NCBI GenBank assembly: GCA_025360015.1
Contig: JANYCZ010000025.1
Coordinates: 124,001 to 188,000 of the forward strand
DNA length: 64,000 nt
Origin: Verrucomicrobiota bacterium
Lineage (GTDB): Bacteria; Verrucomicrobiota; Verrucomicrobiia; Verrucomicrobiales; Verrucomicrobiaceae
Direction of reading: 5' to 3'
Part shown: one piece after another, positions 9,065 through 16,932 of the stretch
Position numbering within the stretch: position 1 is the first letter of the stretch
Layout: every line of letters begins with the position of its first letter
Made by a program: the position numbers and the translations under genes
Notes under the pieces: model-generated
Databases searched by the model: none
Seen by the model: the letters and a program-made list of their open reading frames with translations, nothing else
Told to the model about the DNA's origin: nothing

Positions 9065-9667
9065 ATGAACCCCAAGCAACTCGCCTGCGTCCTCCTGCTC
9101 ATGATCATCGGAGCGATGACCTACACGGCACAGATCATCCACAATACGGTGGCCACCACGCGTGCCGCGGCCGAGGAGGCAGAAACCGCCGCTGTCACTG
9201 CAGAGAGCGAACGCTCCACGGCTGAGATCGAAACCGCCGTGTTCAAAGCGGACACCGAAGACGTGCGGCGCTTCCTTCGTTCCTGGCTGCCGGCGATTGA
9301 GCACGTGCAGACCCAGCAGGAAGCGGAGCAGATCATTGAACTGAGCCTGCGTGAGCGCGGCATCAATCTGGTGCGTTCACGTAAAACTGAACCGAAACAA
9401 ACTGCGGGCAACAAGCTCATCCCCCGCTCGGTTATCACCACGCTCACCATCGAAGAAGAATTTGCCAAGGTCCTGAACTGGCTGGGAGACATTGAACGCC
9501 GTCTGCCCACCGCGCGCATGAAAGTGGTGCAGATCACGGGCGGCAGCACGGGCGCGCAGTTGAAAATGGACGTCTCCTTTGAAACACCCATTTTTGATCT
9601 CGCCGCCGCAGATGCGGACAAGAAAAAGGTCCCGGCCAAGTCCAAGGAAAAAGCCAAAAAATCCTAG
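9065..9667 (+). CDS. PilO-like inner-membrane protein (putative)
   Basis: A 200-residue protein with an N-terminal membrane helix (LACVLLLMIIGAMTYTAQII, about residues 5-24), an Ala/Glu-rich coiled coil to about residue 65, then a ferredoxin-like domain candidate (VITTLTIEEEFAKVLNWLGDIE) and a Lys-rich tail. The order helix, coiled coil, small domain matches PilO/GspM. The segment on a shared strand of the inner-membrane alignment complex would partner the preceding PilN-like protein. Start chosen at ATG 9065, 17 bp after the previous stop. Assignment is by architecture and gene order. Confidence 0.6.
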   Translation: MNPKQLACVLLLMIIGAMTYTAQIIHNTVATTRAAAEEAETAAVTAESERSTAEIETAVFKADTEDVRRFLRSWLPAIEHVQTQQEAEQIIELSLRERGINLVRSRKTEPKQTAGNKLIPRSVITTLTIEEEFAKVLNWLGDIERRLPTARMKVVQITGGSTGAQLKMDVSFETPIFDLAAADADKKKVPAKSKEKAKKS

Positions 9668-9670
9668 CCC

Positions 9671-10528
9671 ATGAACTTTGCTTACAGATTGCTGCTGCCG
9701 GGAATGGTCTTCACCTTCATGACCGTCCCCGGCCATGCCCAGGAAGCCACCGGTGAGGAGGGGGAAAAGCGCGTGCAATATCAACTCGTGCTGCCGGAGG
9801 AGAAGACGCCGGAAAATGTGAAGCCTGAGGAGCACAATCCCTTTGAATCCGTCAACGAGGTGCTCAGCCGGCAGTCCCCCGGTGACTCCGAGGAGAACCG
9901 CGTACGCGACAAACTTCTCAAACTGCTCGTGGTGGGCACGAAGCGCATGACGGACGGGCGCATGCGCGTGCTGCTGGGAGACATCATTTTGGAGACCGGG
10001 TGTCTCGTACCCCCTGTCCTTCCTGAACAGCTGGTGGAGCTGAAAGTGAAAAACATCACCGCTCAGTACATTGAGCTGGCCTGGCAGGAGAAACGCCTCA
10101 CCGGCCTGCCACCCAAGCTCATGATCATTCCGATCAACATCGCCCCGCAGGTCCGCTACCAGATGCTCGGCCAGACCGAAGCCGAAGCGAAAGGTGGCAA
10201 AGGGACCAATGCCACGATGGATTTGCCGCTGCGCGATCTCACCCCCAGTCCGCAAAGCACCCCGCCACCCGCACTCTCGGCGGAGCCGGCACCGCCACGT
10301 GCGCAGGTCATCGCGGATGATCCGCAGCCCTTCACTCCGCCACGCATGGTGAATCCTCCCACCACCCCGCCGTCACCGTCCCCTCTGCCACCTGCGCCCG
10401 CACTGACCACCATCCCCGAAAAGCCGCAGAACTCCGCACCGCCAGCCACATCCACACCCCCGCCTTCACCCGCCGTGGAGTCCGTGGTGCGCATGCTGTT
10501 TGGCAATTCAGCGCCCGCACCCAAATGA
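9671..10528 (+). CDS. PilP/GspC-like periplasmic protein (putative)
   Basis: A 285-residue exported protein with a signal peptide ending GHAQ. Residues ~75-165 hold a compact beta-rich region (MRVLLGDIILETGCLVPPVLPEQLVE) that could be an HR-like domain contacting the secretin. The last ~100 residues are very rich in Pro and Ala, a likely periplasmic spacer. It starts 3 bp after the PilO-like gene and its stop overlaps the ATG of the next pseudopilin (ATGA at 10525-10528). Position after PilN/O and before pilins is the PilP/GspC slot. The Pro-rich part is at the C-terminus, whereas PilP has its linker at the N-terminus, so the equivalence is uncertain. Confidence 0.5.
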   Translation: MNFAYRLLLPGMVFTFMTVPGHAQEATGEEGEKRVQYQLVLPEEKTPENVKPEEHNPFESVNEVLSRQSPGDSEENRVRDKLLKLLVVGTKRMTDGRMRVLLGDIILETGCLVPPVLPEQLVELKVKNITAQYIELAWQEKRLTGLPPKLMIIPINIAPQVRYQMLGQTEAEAKGGKGTNATMDLPLRDLTPSPQSTPPPALSAEPAPPRAQVIADDPQPFTPPRMVNPPTTPPSPSPLPPAPALTTIPEKPQNSAPPATSTPPPSPAVESVVRMLFGNSAPAPK

Positions 10529-11508
10529 ACCGCCGCGCCCATCAGCCAGGGGGATTCACCTCCGTGGAACTCCTGCTGGTGCTCGCGCTTTCTGCGGTGA
10601 TCCTTGGGGGAGCTGTGGTGTGCTACGGCACCATCGTGCGCAGCATGCCCAGCGTCTCCTCCATGGTCGCCGTGCCGCTGGGCACCGCCCGCACCCAGGC
10701 TTTTTACGGCACCCTCAGCAACACGGTCGATGTGGGCATGGCACCTCAGTACGGCGCACTTTCGCTGGCAGAAGAACTGCGTGAGCAGTTTCTGGCAGAC
10801 ACGCTCAGCGCCACCGCCGTTTTCTGCCTGCCCCGTGACGGCATCAACACCTGGAAGCCTTCGCTGATCGCGTACAATCCAATCACGGACGACGAACTGG
10901 ACACACCGCAGAAGTTTCGCACCCACATCATCGCTCACGCCAGTGTGTCCAGCTCCCTGTTTCGCGACTACCGCAATCCCCTCAATGACGGTACGGCAGT
11001 GCCTCAGAACACGAGCATCTTCGTGCTCGGCTACAGCAAGTATTCCGGCTATCTCAAGGTCAACGCCATCTACGACATCGACATCATCCGTTTCACCGGG
11101 GTCACGGAGCCGAACGGCACGTATGCCTCCGTGAAACGCTACGCGGATGCCGCCGCTGCAATCTCCGCTTCCACACTGACCTACATGGGCGGGTATGAGG
11201 TGTTTTTCCCTCCCTCCATCCCCAACCCCACCAGTGCCAGCCAGTGGTCCACGGACGGTTTCGCGCCGCTGTTCGTCACCTTTGAGCGCGCCTCACGCCT
11301 GGCCTTGCGTGAGACGCCCACCACAATCGACCGCTTCAAACGCGCGTATGAACGCCCCTTCTACTTCATCTGGTGGCCGGATCCCGCCGCGCGTCATCTC
11401 GGCGCGGTGGCGAATACCCTGGCCTCCACTGATCCGCGCCAGGCCTACAATCAGATGGCCGGGCGCTCCGCCTTCATGTTCACCGTGCCTATGTTTCCGG
11501 CGCTTTAA
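10525..11508 (+). CDS. Pseudopilin (GspJ/PilW-like slot)
   Basis: A 327-residue protein with prepilin leader MNRRAHQPGG, cleavage after Gly, then FTSVELLLVLALSAVILGG: Glu at mature position 5 and a hydrophobic helix. The large globular domain (about 280 residues) exceeds that of a major pilin and suits a minor pseudopilin. It overlaps the PilP-like gene by 4 bp and lies 8 bp before the GspK/PilX-like gene, so these are co-translated. In T2SS and T4P systems the minor pseudopilins form the tip that primes assembly. No subfamily-specific motif was recognised. Confidence 0.78.
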   Translation: MNRRAHQPGGFTSVELLLVLALSAVILGGAVVCYGTIVRSMPSVSSMVAVPLGTARTQAFYGTLSNTVDVGMAPQYGALSLAEELREQFLADTLSATAVFCLPRDGINTWKPSLIAYNPITDDELDTPQKFRTHIIAHASVSSSLFRDYRNPLNDGTAVPQNTSIFVLGYSKYSGYLKVNAIYDIDIIRFTGVTEPNGTYASVKRYADAAAAISASTLTYMGGYEVFFPPSIPNPTSASQWSTDGFAPLFVTFERASRLALRETPTTIDRFKRAYERPFYFIWWPDPAARHLGAVANTLASTDPRQAYNQMAGRSAFMFTVPMFPAL

Positions 11509-11516
11509 ATCAACTC

Positions 11517-13139
11517 ATGCGCATCATTCGACATCATCATCGCAGCAGACGCGGCGCCCTTATGGCGGCGGCGCTCATGCTCATGATTGTCAGTGGCATC
11601 TTCGTGACCTCCTGGGTCACGCTGATGAGCACCCGCGCCTCGCAGGTCAGTTATCTGGAGGATGTATGCAAGCGCCACGTCGGCGTCGAAAGCTCACGTC
11701 TGCTGGCCTGGCAGTGCATCACCAGCAAGGCTTTTGATCCCAACAACGCCATGGCCGCCAGCCAAAACACCCTGCTCGGCATGGACATCGGCGGCTTCAG
11801 CACCGGGAGCGGCTGGAGCAGTCTGAATGTGTACACTTCCAGCAACACGGCGGGCGGCATGACCACTGTGTTTCCGTTCAATCATACCGGACTGCGCCCC
11901 GGTGCCACCTACATCAGCGTGGAGCAGTTGGCACGCCCCTCTGCTGCCGTCGCGGGCAACATTGATGATTACAATGCCTGGCAGTTTCTCAAGACCATGC
12001 CGCCCGTCCTCAATGGCGACGTCTTCTGCGTCTATCGCAAACCCGACGGCGTCTCCACAGAGCTCGACGTATATGCCAATGCCGGCAGCGGCAGCGCAGG
12101 TCACAATGCCAACTGGACCGTCCAGGGGCGCACCGTACTTCATGACCCGCCTTCGTTGTTCGTCCGCACCACCCCCAGCCCGCTGCAACTGCCATTCCTC
12201 ACCAAATCTCTCTACATCCAGTCCCACTCGACGGTGGAGCCGCCCTCCATCCCCTACCCCATTTATGGCACTGATCTGAATGGCAAAGCGCTGGTGCCCT
12301 CCAACATGGCCGTGGTCCCAAGCACCACCGGACCCATCGACAGCAGCGGTGCCAGCAGCTATCTCGGCTACCTCAATGTCGTCAGGAATAATAACAATCC
12401 TGACAACTCGCTCTGGCATTTTCAAGATCGCGAAGCCGCCGCCGGCCGCACGCCCACCATCACCATCGATGTGGAAAGCGTCTTCAACTCGGCAACGGAA
12501 GCCTACTGGATCGCCGAGCAGGCAACGCCGACCTACACCCCGCCCGGCTGGCCTTCAGGCTATGACACCAAGTTGAAGGTGCTCTTCATCAAAATGGACA
12601 GCCAGTATCTGAAAAACATGCGCATTTATGGGGTCGTGGACCAGATCATCTTCGTCGGGCAGAGCAATGCCGCCGCCTTTGACACTGCCGCCACTCTGAA
12701 GCCCGTCATCATTACCATCATGCCCAATGGTGCCAAAGGACGCTGGGTGCGTGACATCCGCTTTGAGCGCGAAAACAACCGGCGGCACGTCCTCGCCTTT
12801 CAGGATGACAACGGCCGCGACGTTGAATTGTCCTGGGTGAACAGCCCCATCAGCGGCAACGAATTCCGCTGGCGCAGCGTCCTGGTAAATGAATACCAGA
12901 CCCTCATGTTCAACATGCCCGCCACGCTGACGCAAACCGTGCGCTGGATCGGTGGCGTTATGACCAACTGGACCGTCAAACGCCGCGCTGCCGGTGGCAC
13001 CAATCCCAGCCGCCTGCTCTTCACCAGTGACAGCGATCCCGCCGTACCCGCCGCCACCAACAGCGGCCCAGCCTTCGCCACCTTCCTGCCGCGTGACGCT
13101 TGGCTGGAGTCCTACTTTCTCCCTGTCGCACCGCCATGA
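11517..13139 (+). CDS. GspK/PilX-like large minor pseudopilin
   Basis: A 540-residue protein with a basic N-terminus (HHHRSRRG) followed directly by a hydrophobic helix ALMAAALMLMIVSGIFVTSW. The Gly before the helix could be a prepilin cleavage site, but Glu at mature position 5 is absent, as in GspK and many PilX proteins. The following ~490 residues are a large soluble domain without recognised signature. The lack of Glu5 fits a tip subunit that does not have to neutralise the N-terminus of a preceding subunit. It overlaps the next pseudopilin gene by 4 bp (ATGA, 13136-13139). Confidence 0.6.
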   Translation: MRIIRHHHRSRRGALMAAALMLMIVSGIFVTSWVTLMSTRASQVSYLEDVCKRHVGVESSRLLAWQCITSKAFDPNNAMAASQNTLLGMDIGGFSTGSGWSSLNVYTSSNTAGGMTTVFPFNHTGLRPGATYISVEQLARPSAAVAGNIDDYNAWQFLKTMPPVLNGDVFCVYRKPDGVSTELDVYANAGSGSAGHNANWTVQGRTVLHDPPSLFVRTTPSPLQLPFLTKSLYIQSHSTVEPPSIPYPIYGTDLNGKALVPSNMAVVPSTTGPIDSSGASSYLGYLNVVRNNNNPDNSLWHFQDREAAAGRTPTITIDVESVFNSATEAYWIAEQATPTYTPPGWPSGYDTKLKVLFIKMDSQYLKNMRIYGVVDQIIFVGQSNAAAFDTAATLKPVIITIMPNGAKGRWVRDIRFERENNRRHVLAFQDDNGRDVELSWVNSPISGNEFRWRSVLVNEYQTLMFNMPATLTQTVRWIGGVMTNWTVKRRAAGGTNPSRLLFTSDSDPAVPAATNSGPAFATFLPRDAWLESYFLPVAPP

Positions 13140-13693
13140 AGAATACCAGGCTGCAGAGGTTACCATTGTTGGCCGTTGTTGACCGTTGTTTACGGTGGTT
13201 TGGCACACCACCGTCAACAACCGTCAACGGCGCGCAGCGCCCTCAACACCCGTCAACCGCCCGCAGGGCGTCCGCTTACACGCTCATCGAGGTGCTTGCG
13301 GCGGCTTCCATCATTTCCATCGGCACTACCGCCATGGTCAGCCTCTCCTCCACGCTCATGCTGCAGGAGGAACTGGCCAGCCGTGTGTCCATTGCGCGCA
13401 ATTATCAGGAAAACACGGTGCGGCTGTGGCAGCTCGGGCTGTCCACGGTGCAGATCACGGCGCTCATGCCATCACTGACGCAAAACGCCATTCTTCAGCA
13501 GGCCATTTTTACGAATCCGGTGCTGGTTGAAAACGGCCTCACCACGGTCAACGGCGTCGTCATGGAGACGGCGCTCTGCACCGCCATCGTGAATAATTCG
13601 CAGAATCCCGCCATAAAATCGGCCGGAGCCTCCTTCACGCTCACGGCGTACCGCCCGCATCTCGTCACCGATCTACGGACCGCTCCGCCATGA
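13136..13693 (+). CDS. Pseudopilin with Ala at the -1 cleavage position
   Basis: Start chosen at ATG 13136 because it overlaps the previous stop as ATGA; a GTG-type start at 13100 in the same frame would overlap more. The product is 185 residues. The leader is unusually long (about 46 residues) and most of it is encoded by a palindromic repeat at 13171-13230. The cleavage region is RRASA/YTLIEVLAAASIISIG: Glu at mature position 5 is kept, but -1 is Ala in place of the usual Gly. After the helix come about 110 residues of globular domain. It resembles GspI/PilV in size and place. The leader composition suggests that a repeat inserted near the 5' end, or that translation starts at an unrecognised internal codon. 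Confidence 0.7.
   Translation: MKNTRLQRLPLLAVVDRCLRWFGTPPSTTVNGAQRPQHPSTARRASAYTLIEVLAAASIISIGTTAMVSLSSTLMLQEELASRVSIARNYQENTVRLWQLGLSTVQITALMPSLTQNAILQQAIFTNPVLVENGLTTVNGVVMETALCTAIVNNSQNPAIKSAGASFTLTAYRPHLVTDLRTAPP
13171..13230. repeat. Imperfect palindrome inside the pseudopilin leader
   Basis: Two arms of about 25 nt (left 13173-13199, right 13207-13230) built from GTTGACCGTTGT-like words form a long hairpin with loop TTGGCAC. The innermost 8 bp (13192-13199 with 13207-13214) pair perfectly. It is read in frame as part of the leader peptide. Confidence 0.7.
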
Positions 13694-13732
13694 GCCCCAC
13701 CGCCCGGTTGGACATCCTCAGCCTTCAACGCC

Positions 13733-14959
13733 ATGCTTAAAAAAGTCAAAATCACCAACGTTCACTCCGGCAAATCTTCCGAAGCTCTCGTGGACACGGA
13801 CACCGATGAGAAAGCCCTCATTGGCGCTGGCGTCGCGCAGAACGAGACCACCGTCATTCAAACCATCACCGGCATTGATGAAAAGCTCCACCGCCTGACC
13901 AGCCCGAAGGGCGACACGGATGACAGCGCCGCTTTTTTTTCCGGCCTCGGCCGCTGTCTTGAGCGCAACATCTCGCTCACCAAATCCTTGCTGCTCCAGA
14001 CCAATCGCGTCAAGTCCTCCATGTACAAAGGCATGATCGCCGAGGTAGTCCATGCCATCTCTGTGGGGGACAAATTCAGCGACGCCATCTCCAAGTTTCC
14101 GAAGCTTTTCCCTGCAGACATGTTTTCGCTCATCGTCGCCGGTGAAGAAGCGGGTCAGCTCTCCAAAGTTTGCAAACGCATCGCTGTCTCGCAGAAAAAA
14201 TCCTCCAAGGTCATCAAGAAGCTCAAGGGAGGGCTCATCTATCCAGCCGTGGTTATCGTCCTCGGCGTCGTCGTCGTCATCGTCATGAGCTTCACGCTGG
14301 TGCCGGCCATGGCCAAGCTGTTCTCCTCATTTAAGACCGAGCTGCCAATGGGAACCAAGATTCTCATCGCCCTTTCCGATCTCTTTATCCACAAGCCGTA
14401 CATGGCCATCCTGCCCTTCGTCGGCCTGTACATCTTTTTCTCCAACTGGGGCAAAATCAGCGTACTGCGCCCCATGCAGGATCTGTTTCTCAAGATCCCC
14501 GTCGTCGGCGTGCTGGTGCGTAAATCCGCCGCCGCCACCGGGTTCCGCACCCTGGCCATGCTCACCGAGTCGAACGTGCGCCTCAGCAGTGCGCTGGACA
14601 TCACCGCGCAGGCAAGCTGGCACTATCATTACAAGGAACTCTTCGTCCGCCTGCGCGAGCACATCGCCGTCGGCCGCACCCTGCACGAGGCCTTCCTCAT
14701 GGAGTCTCACTGGCTGGGCCCGGATGCTCGTAACCTTTGCGGCCTTATTGAACTCGCCTCTGAAACGGGCTCCGGCACCGAAATGCTTGCCGAAATCGCC
14801 GACGATTACGAGGAGGATCTCGACAATCTGGCCGCCACGCTGGACAAAATGATCGAACCGCTCACAATGCTGATTCTTGGTGTCATGGTCGGCTTCCTCA
14901 TCTACGCCATCTATGGCCCGATGTTCAGCCTTGGCGATGTCATCTTGAAGAAGAAGTAG
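13733..14959 (+). CDS. PilC/GspF-type platform protein
   Basis: A 408-residue polytopic inner-membrane protein. Two GspF-like helical repeats are visible: the first at about residues 65-185 (AFFSGLGRCLERNISLTKSL ... VAGEEAGQLSKV) and the second at about 262-390 (GFRTLAMLTESNVRLSSAL ... LIELASETGSG). Membrane helices lie near 165-193 (YPAVVIVLGVVVVIVM), 221-238 and 374-399 (LTMLILGVMVGFLIYAIYGP). This is the platform on which pilin subunits are extracted and on which the ATPase acts. It is the last gene of the operon, 39 bp after the pseudopilin, and is followed by a strong hairpin. The extra ~60-residue N-terminal part is usual for the family. Confidence 0.92.
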   Translation: MLKKVKITNVHSGKSSEALVDTDTDEKALIGAGVAQNETTVIQTITGIDEKLHRLTSPKGDTDDSAAFFSGLGRCLERNISLTKSLLLQTNRVKSSMYKGMIAEVVHAISVGDKFSDAISKFPKLFPADMFSLIVAGEEAGQLSKVCKRIAVSQKKSSKVIKKLKGGLIYPAVVIVLGVVVVIVMSFTLVPAMAKLFSSFKTELPMGTKILIALSDLFIHKPYMAILPFVGLYIFFSNWGKISVLRPMQDLFLKIPVVGVLVRKSAAATGFRTLAMLTESNVRLSSALDITAQASWHYHYKELFVRLREHIAVGRTLHEAFLMESHWLGPDARNLCGLIELASETGSGTEMLAEIADDYEEDLDNLAATLDKMIEPLTMLILGVMVGFLIYAIYGPMFSLGDVILKKK

Positions 14960-14970
14960 CCCCGCGCGGC

Positions 14971-14996
14971 GGTGCTCCGTTCGCAAACGGAGCACC
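14971..14996. terminator. Perfect 10-bp hairpin between convergent operons
   Basis: GGTGCTCCGT (14971-14980), loop TCGCAA, ACGGAGCACC (14987-14996). It lies 11 bp after the PilC-like stop and ends at the base before the stop codon of the convergent glycosyltransferase gene. There is no T-tract on either side, so it may act as a bidirectional terminator or only as an mRNA 3'-end structure. Confidence 0.6.
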
Positions 14997-16100
14997 TCAC
15001 TCGCCTATCACCTCGTTCCACTCCTGCACATGTCGTTCCCAGGTCAGGGAAAGCACGGTCTCGCGCGCAGCGATGGAAAGAGCCTGCCACGCCGGAGCAT
15101 CGAAGGCCAGCGCCTCCTGAATGCGGGCGGCGAGCTCCCGGGGCTGCTGCGGGTGATAGAGCATGAGGCCGTTTTCGCCGTTGCGGATGTGATCGACCGC
15201 ACCGTCCATGACGGAGATGATGCCGGGCAGACCACAGGCCATGCTTTGCAGCACGGTGTTGGAGAAGGCATCATACTGCGTGGGGTGCACATACCAGTCG
15301 GCGGACTGGTAGAGTTCCACGAGATTACTCGTCACCGGCACGACTCGAATGCGTGAACCGATGCCCAGGCGCTTGATTTTGTCATGCATTGCAAGGTTGA
15401 GATTTTTGCCAACAATCCAGAGCGTGGCGTCGATCTGCGTCATCGCTTCCAGCAAAGGTTCCAGGCCGCGGCGGCGATGGCTGAGCGAGACAAACAGCAG
15501 CACGCGTTTCGTTGCATCGGTTTGCAGCTTGCGGCAAAAGATTTCGCGAGTGTTGGCGCGGTTCTCGGCGGGCTGGAAGAGCTGTGTCTCGACGGGTGGC
15601 GAGAGGATGCGGAAGCGCTCGCCATCCGTGCCGTAGATACCCTGCAACTGCGCGGCCACGCGCGCGGAACTGGTGACGTACTTCGGCGTCTCGCTGGCGG
15701 TATAAAGGCGGCGCTCCAGATGCAGCTCGTAGAGGTGCTTCAGGCTGAAACGCTGCCAGAAGGGCAGCAGATTCCCATACAGACGATGACATCCAGTGCC
15801 ATTGCGGTGAATGTCCTGCACGCTGGTGCGCCCAAAGCCGATGCTCAGGTCCACGCCCGCTGCCTGCGCGGCACGCGGTGCCATGCGATTGAAATGCCAC
15901 ATGCGCATGGTGGCCGAGCCGCGCAGGCGTGGCAGCAGCTCCCAGCGGCCAGGGAGCGCGGCACCGATCTCCGGGGTGGTCAGCGAGGTGATGTACCTCA
16001 GATCATGCCCGGCAGCAGAGAGGCGTTTCGCGAATTCGATGAGGAAGTTTTCCACGCCGGAGCCGCGAATGATTTGCGGATGGATCAGAGCGAGCTTCAT
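14997..16100 (-). CDS. GT4 glycosyltransferase, WaaG-like
   Basis: Start placed at the ATG giving MKLALIHPQIIRGSG (16098-16100), because the usual GT-B N-terminal strand begins there and the upstream gene stops 4 bp away; a longer frame reaches 16157. The product is 367 residues with a GT-B two-domain layout. The acceptor half ends near residue 165, and the donor half contains LLFVSLSHRRRGLEPLL, an NLVELYQSADWYVHPT segment and the family-4 E-x7-E-like region YDAFSNTVLQSMACGLP. Segments such as DLSIGFGRTSVQDI recall WaaG, the LPS core glucosyltransferase. With the adjoining WaaE-like gene it likely builds LPS core or another surface glycan. The exact sugar is not inferable. Confidence 0.8.
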   Translation of the reverse strand: MKLALIHPQIIRGSGVENFLIEFAKRLSAAGHDLRYITSLTTPEIGAALPGRWELLPRLRGSATMRMWHFNRMAPRAAQAAGVDLSIGFGRTSVQDIHRNGTGCHRLYGNLLPFWQRFSLKHLYELHLERRLYTASETPKYVTSSARVAAQLQGIYGTDGERFRILSPPVETQLFQPAENRANTREIFCRKLQTDATKRVLLFVSLSHRRRGLEPLLEAMTQIDATLWIVGKNLNLAMHDKIKRLGIGSRIRVVPVTSNLVELYQSADWYVHPTQYDAFSNTVLQSMACGLPGIISVMDGAVDHIRNGENGLMLYHPQQPRELAARIQEALAFDAPAWQALSIAARETVLSLTWERHVQEWNEVIGE

Positions 16101-16104
16101 CCTG

Positions 16105-16887
16105 CTACTTCGTGCCGCCCTCCACTTCGCTCTCATACATCCGGCTATAACGATCAAATGTGAAGAACGCTGTCGCCACGGCGATCCACAGACCGGGAAA
16201 ACCGTCCAGAAATCCCAGCTTCAAGAAGTAAGCACGGGTGAAGCGCCAGCAGGGGCGAAATGCACTATGGAGCATCGACCAGCGCTTCTTTTTACTCTGT
16301 TGCGTCTGCAGGAAGACATTGGAGTACTGGACGTGCTTGACCAGGTAGTGCTGGATGTTCTTGAAGGAGTAGTGCAGCAGGTCACCACGCAACGTGGTGC
16401 AGGGTCCTGCTACATCCAGCCGCTCGTGCACCTGGCCGCCGCCATCTGCAGCCCACTGGCTTTTGGCGCGCCGGAACAGGCGTATCTTGCGGTCTGGATA
16501 CCAGTCGCCGTGATGAATCCAGCGGCCCATGAACCAGACGAGGCGGGACATCCAGGCGCCGTCGAAGCGCTGGTCGTCGCCATTGGCGAAGAAAGCTTGT
16601 ATCGAATTCCGCAATTCAGGGGTGAGTTCCTCGTCGCAGTCCAGCGCCAGAACCCATGGCTGGGAGCATCGGGTGAGGCAGTGGTTTTTTTGGGCGGTGT
16701 AGCCGAGCCAGTCTTGGTGAATGAATTGGGCACCGAACTCAGCGGCGATTTCGGCGGTGCGGTCGGTGGAGCCGGAATCCACGATCACGATCTCCTGCGC
16801 CAGATCTCCGATGCTGGCGAGACAGCGGCGGAGGTTGGCCTCCTCGTTGAGGGAGATGATGGAAATCGAAAGCGGCAGGCGGGTCAT
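16105..16887 (-). CDS. GT2 glycosyltransferase, WaaE/KdtX-like
   Basis: A 260-residue protein with GT-A signature: LSISIISLNEEANLRRCL at the start, EIVIVDSGSTDRTAEIA, QDWLGYTAQKNHC and the DXD-like LALDCDEELTPEL. This combination is characteristic of the WaaE/KdtX family that adds glucose to heptose I of LPS core. The C-terminal part has an amphipathic or membrane-associated helix (AFRPCWRFTRAYFLKLGFL), common in these enzymes. It ends 4 bp before the WaaG-like ATG, so the two are one operon. The beta-ketoacyl synthase gene upstream ends 45 bp before. Confidence 0.85.
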   Translation of the reverse strand: MTRLPLSISIISLNEEANLRRCLASIGDLAQEIVIVDSGSTDRTAEIAAEFGAQFIHQDWLGYTAQKNHCLTRCSQPWVLALDCDEELTPELRNSIQAFFANGDDQRFDGAWMSRLVWFMGRWIHHGDWYPDRKIRLFRRAKSQWAADGGGQVHERLDVAGPCTTLRGDLLHYSFKNIQHYLVKHVQYSNVFLQTQQSKKKRWSMLHSAFRPCWRFTRAYFLKLGFLDGFPGLWIAVATAFFTFDRYSRMYESEVEGGTK

Positions 16888-16932
16888 GCGGTGCGCGACA
16901 TTGGCGATTCCATGGCCGGTGCCAAGTGCGAA

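Noticed and set aside
2762-14959. Possible Verru_Chthon cassette
   Set aside because: Pseudopilins occur, but the order and the presence of ATPase, PilC, PilMNOP-like genes and secretin fit a T4P/T2SS-type machine better.
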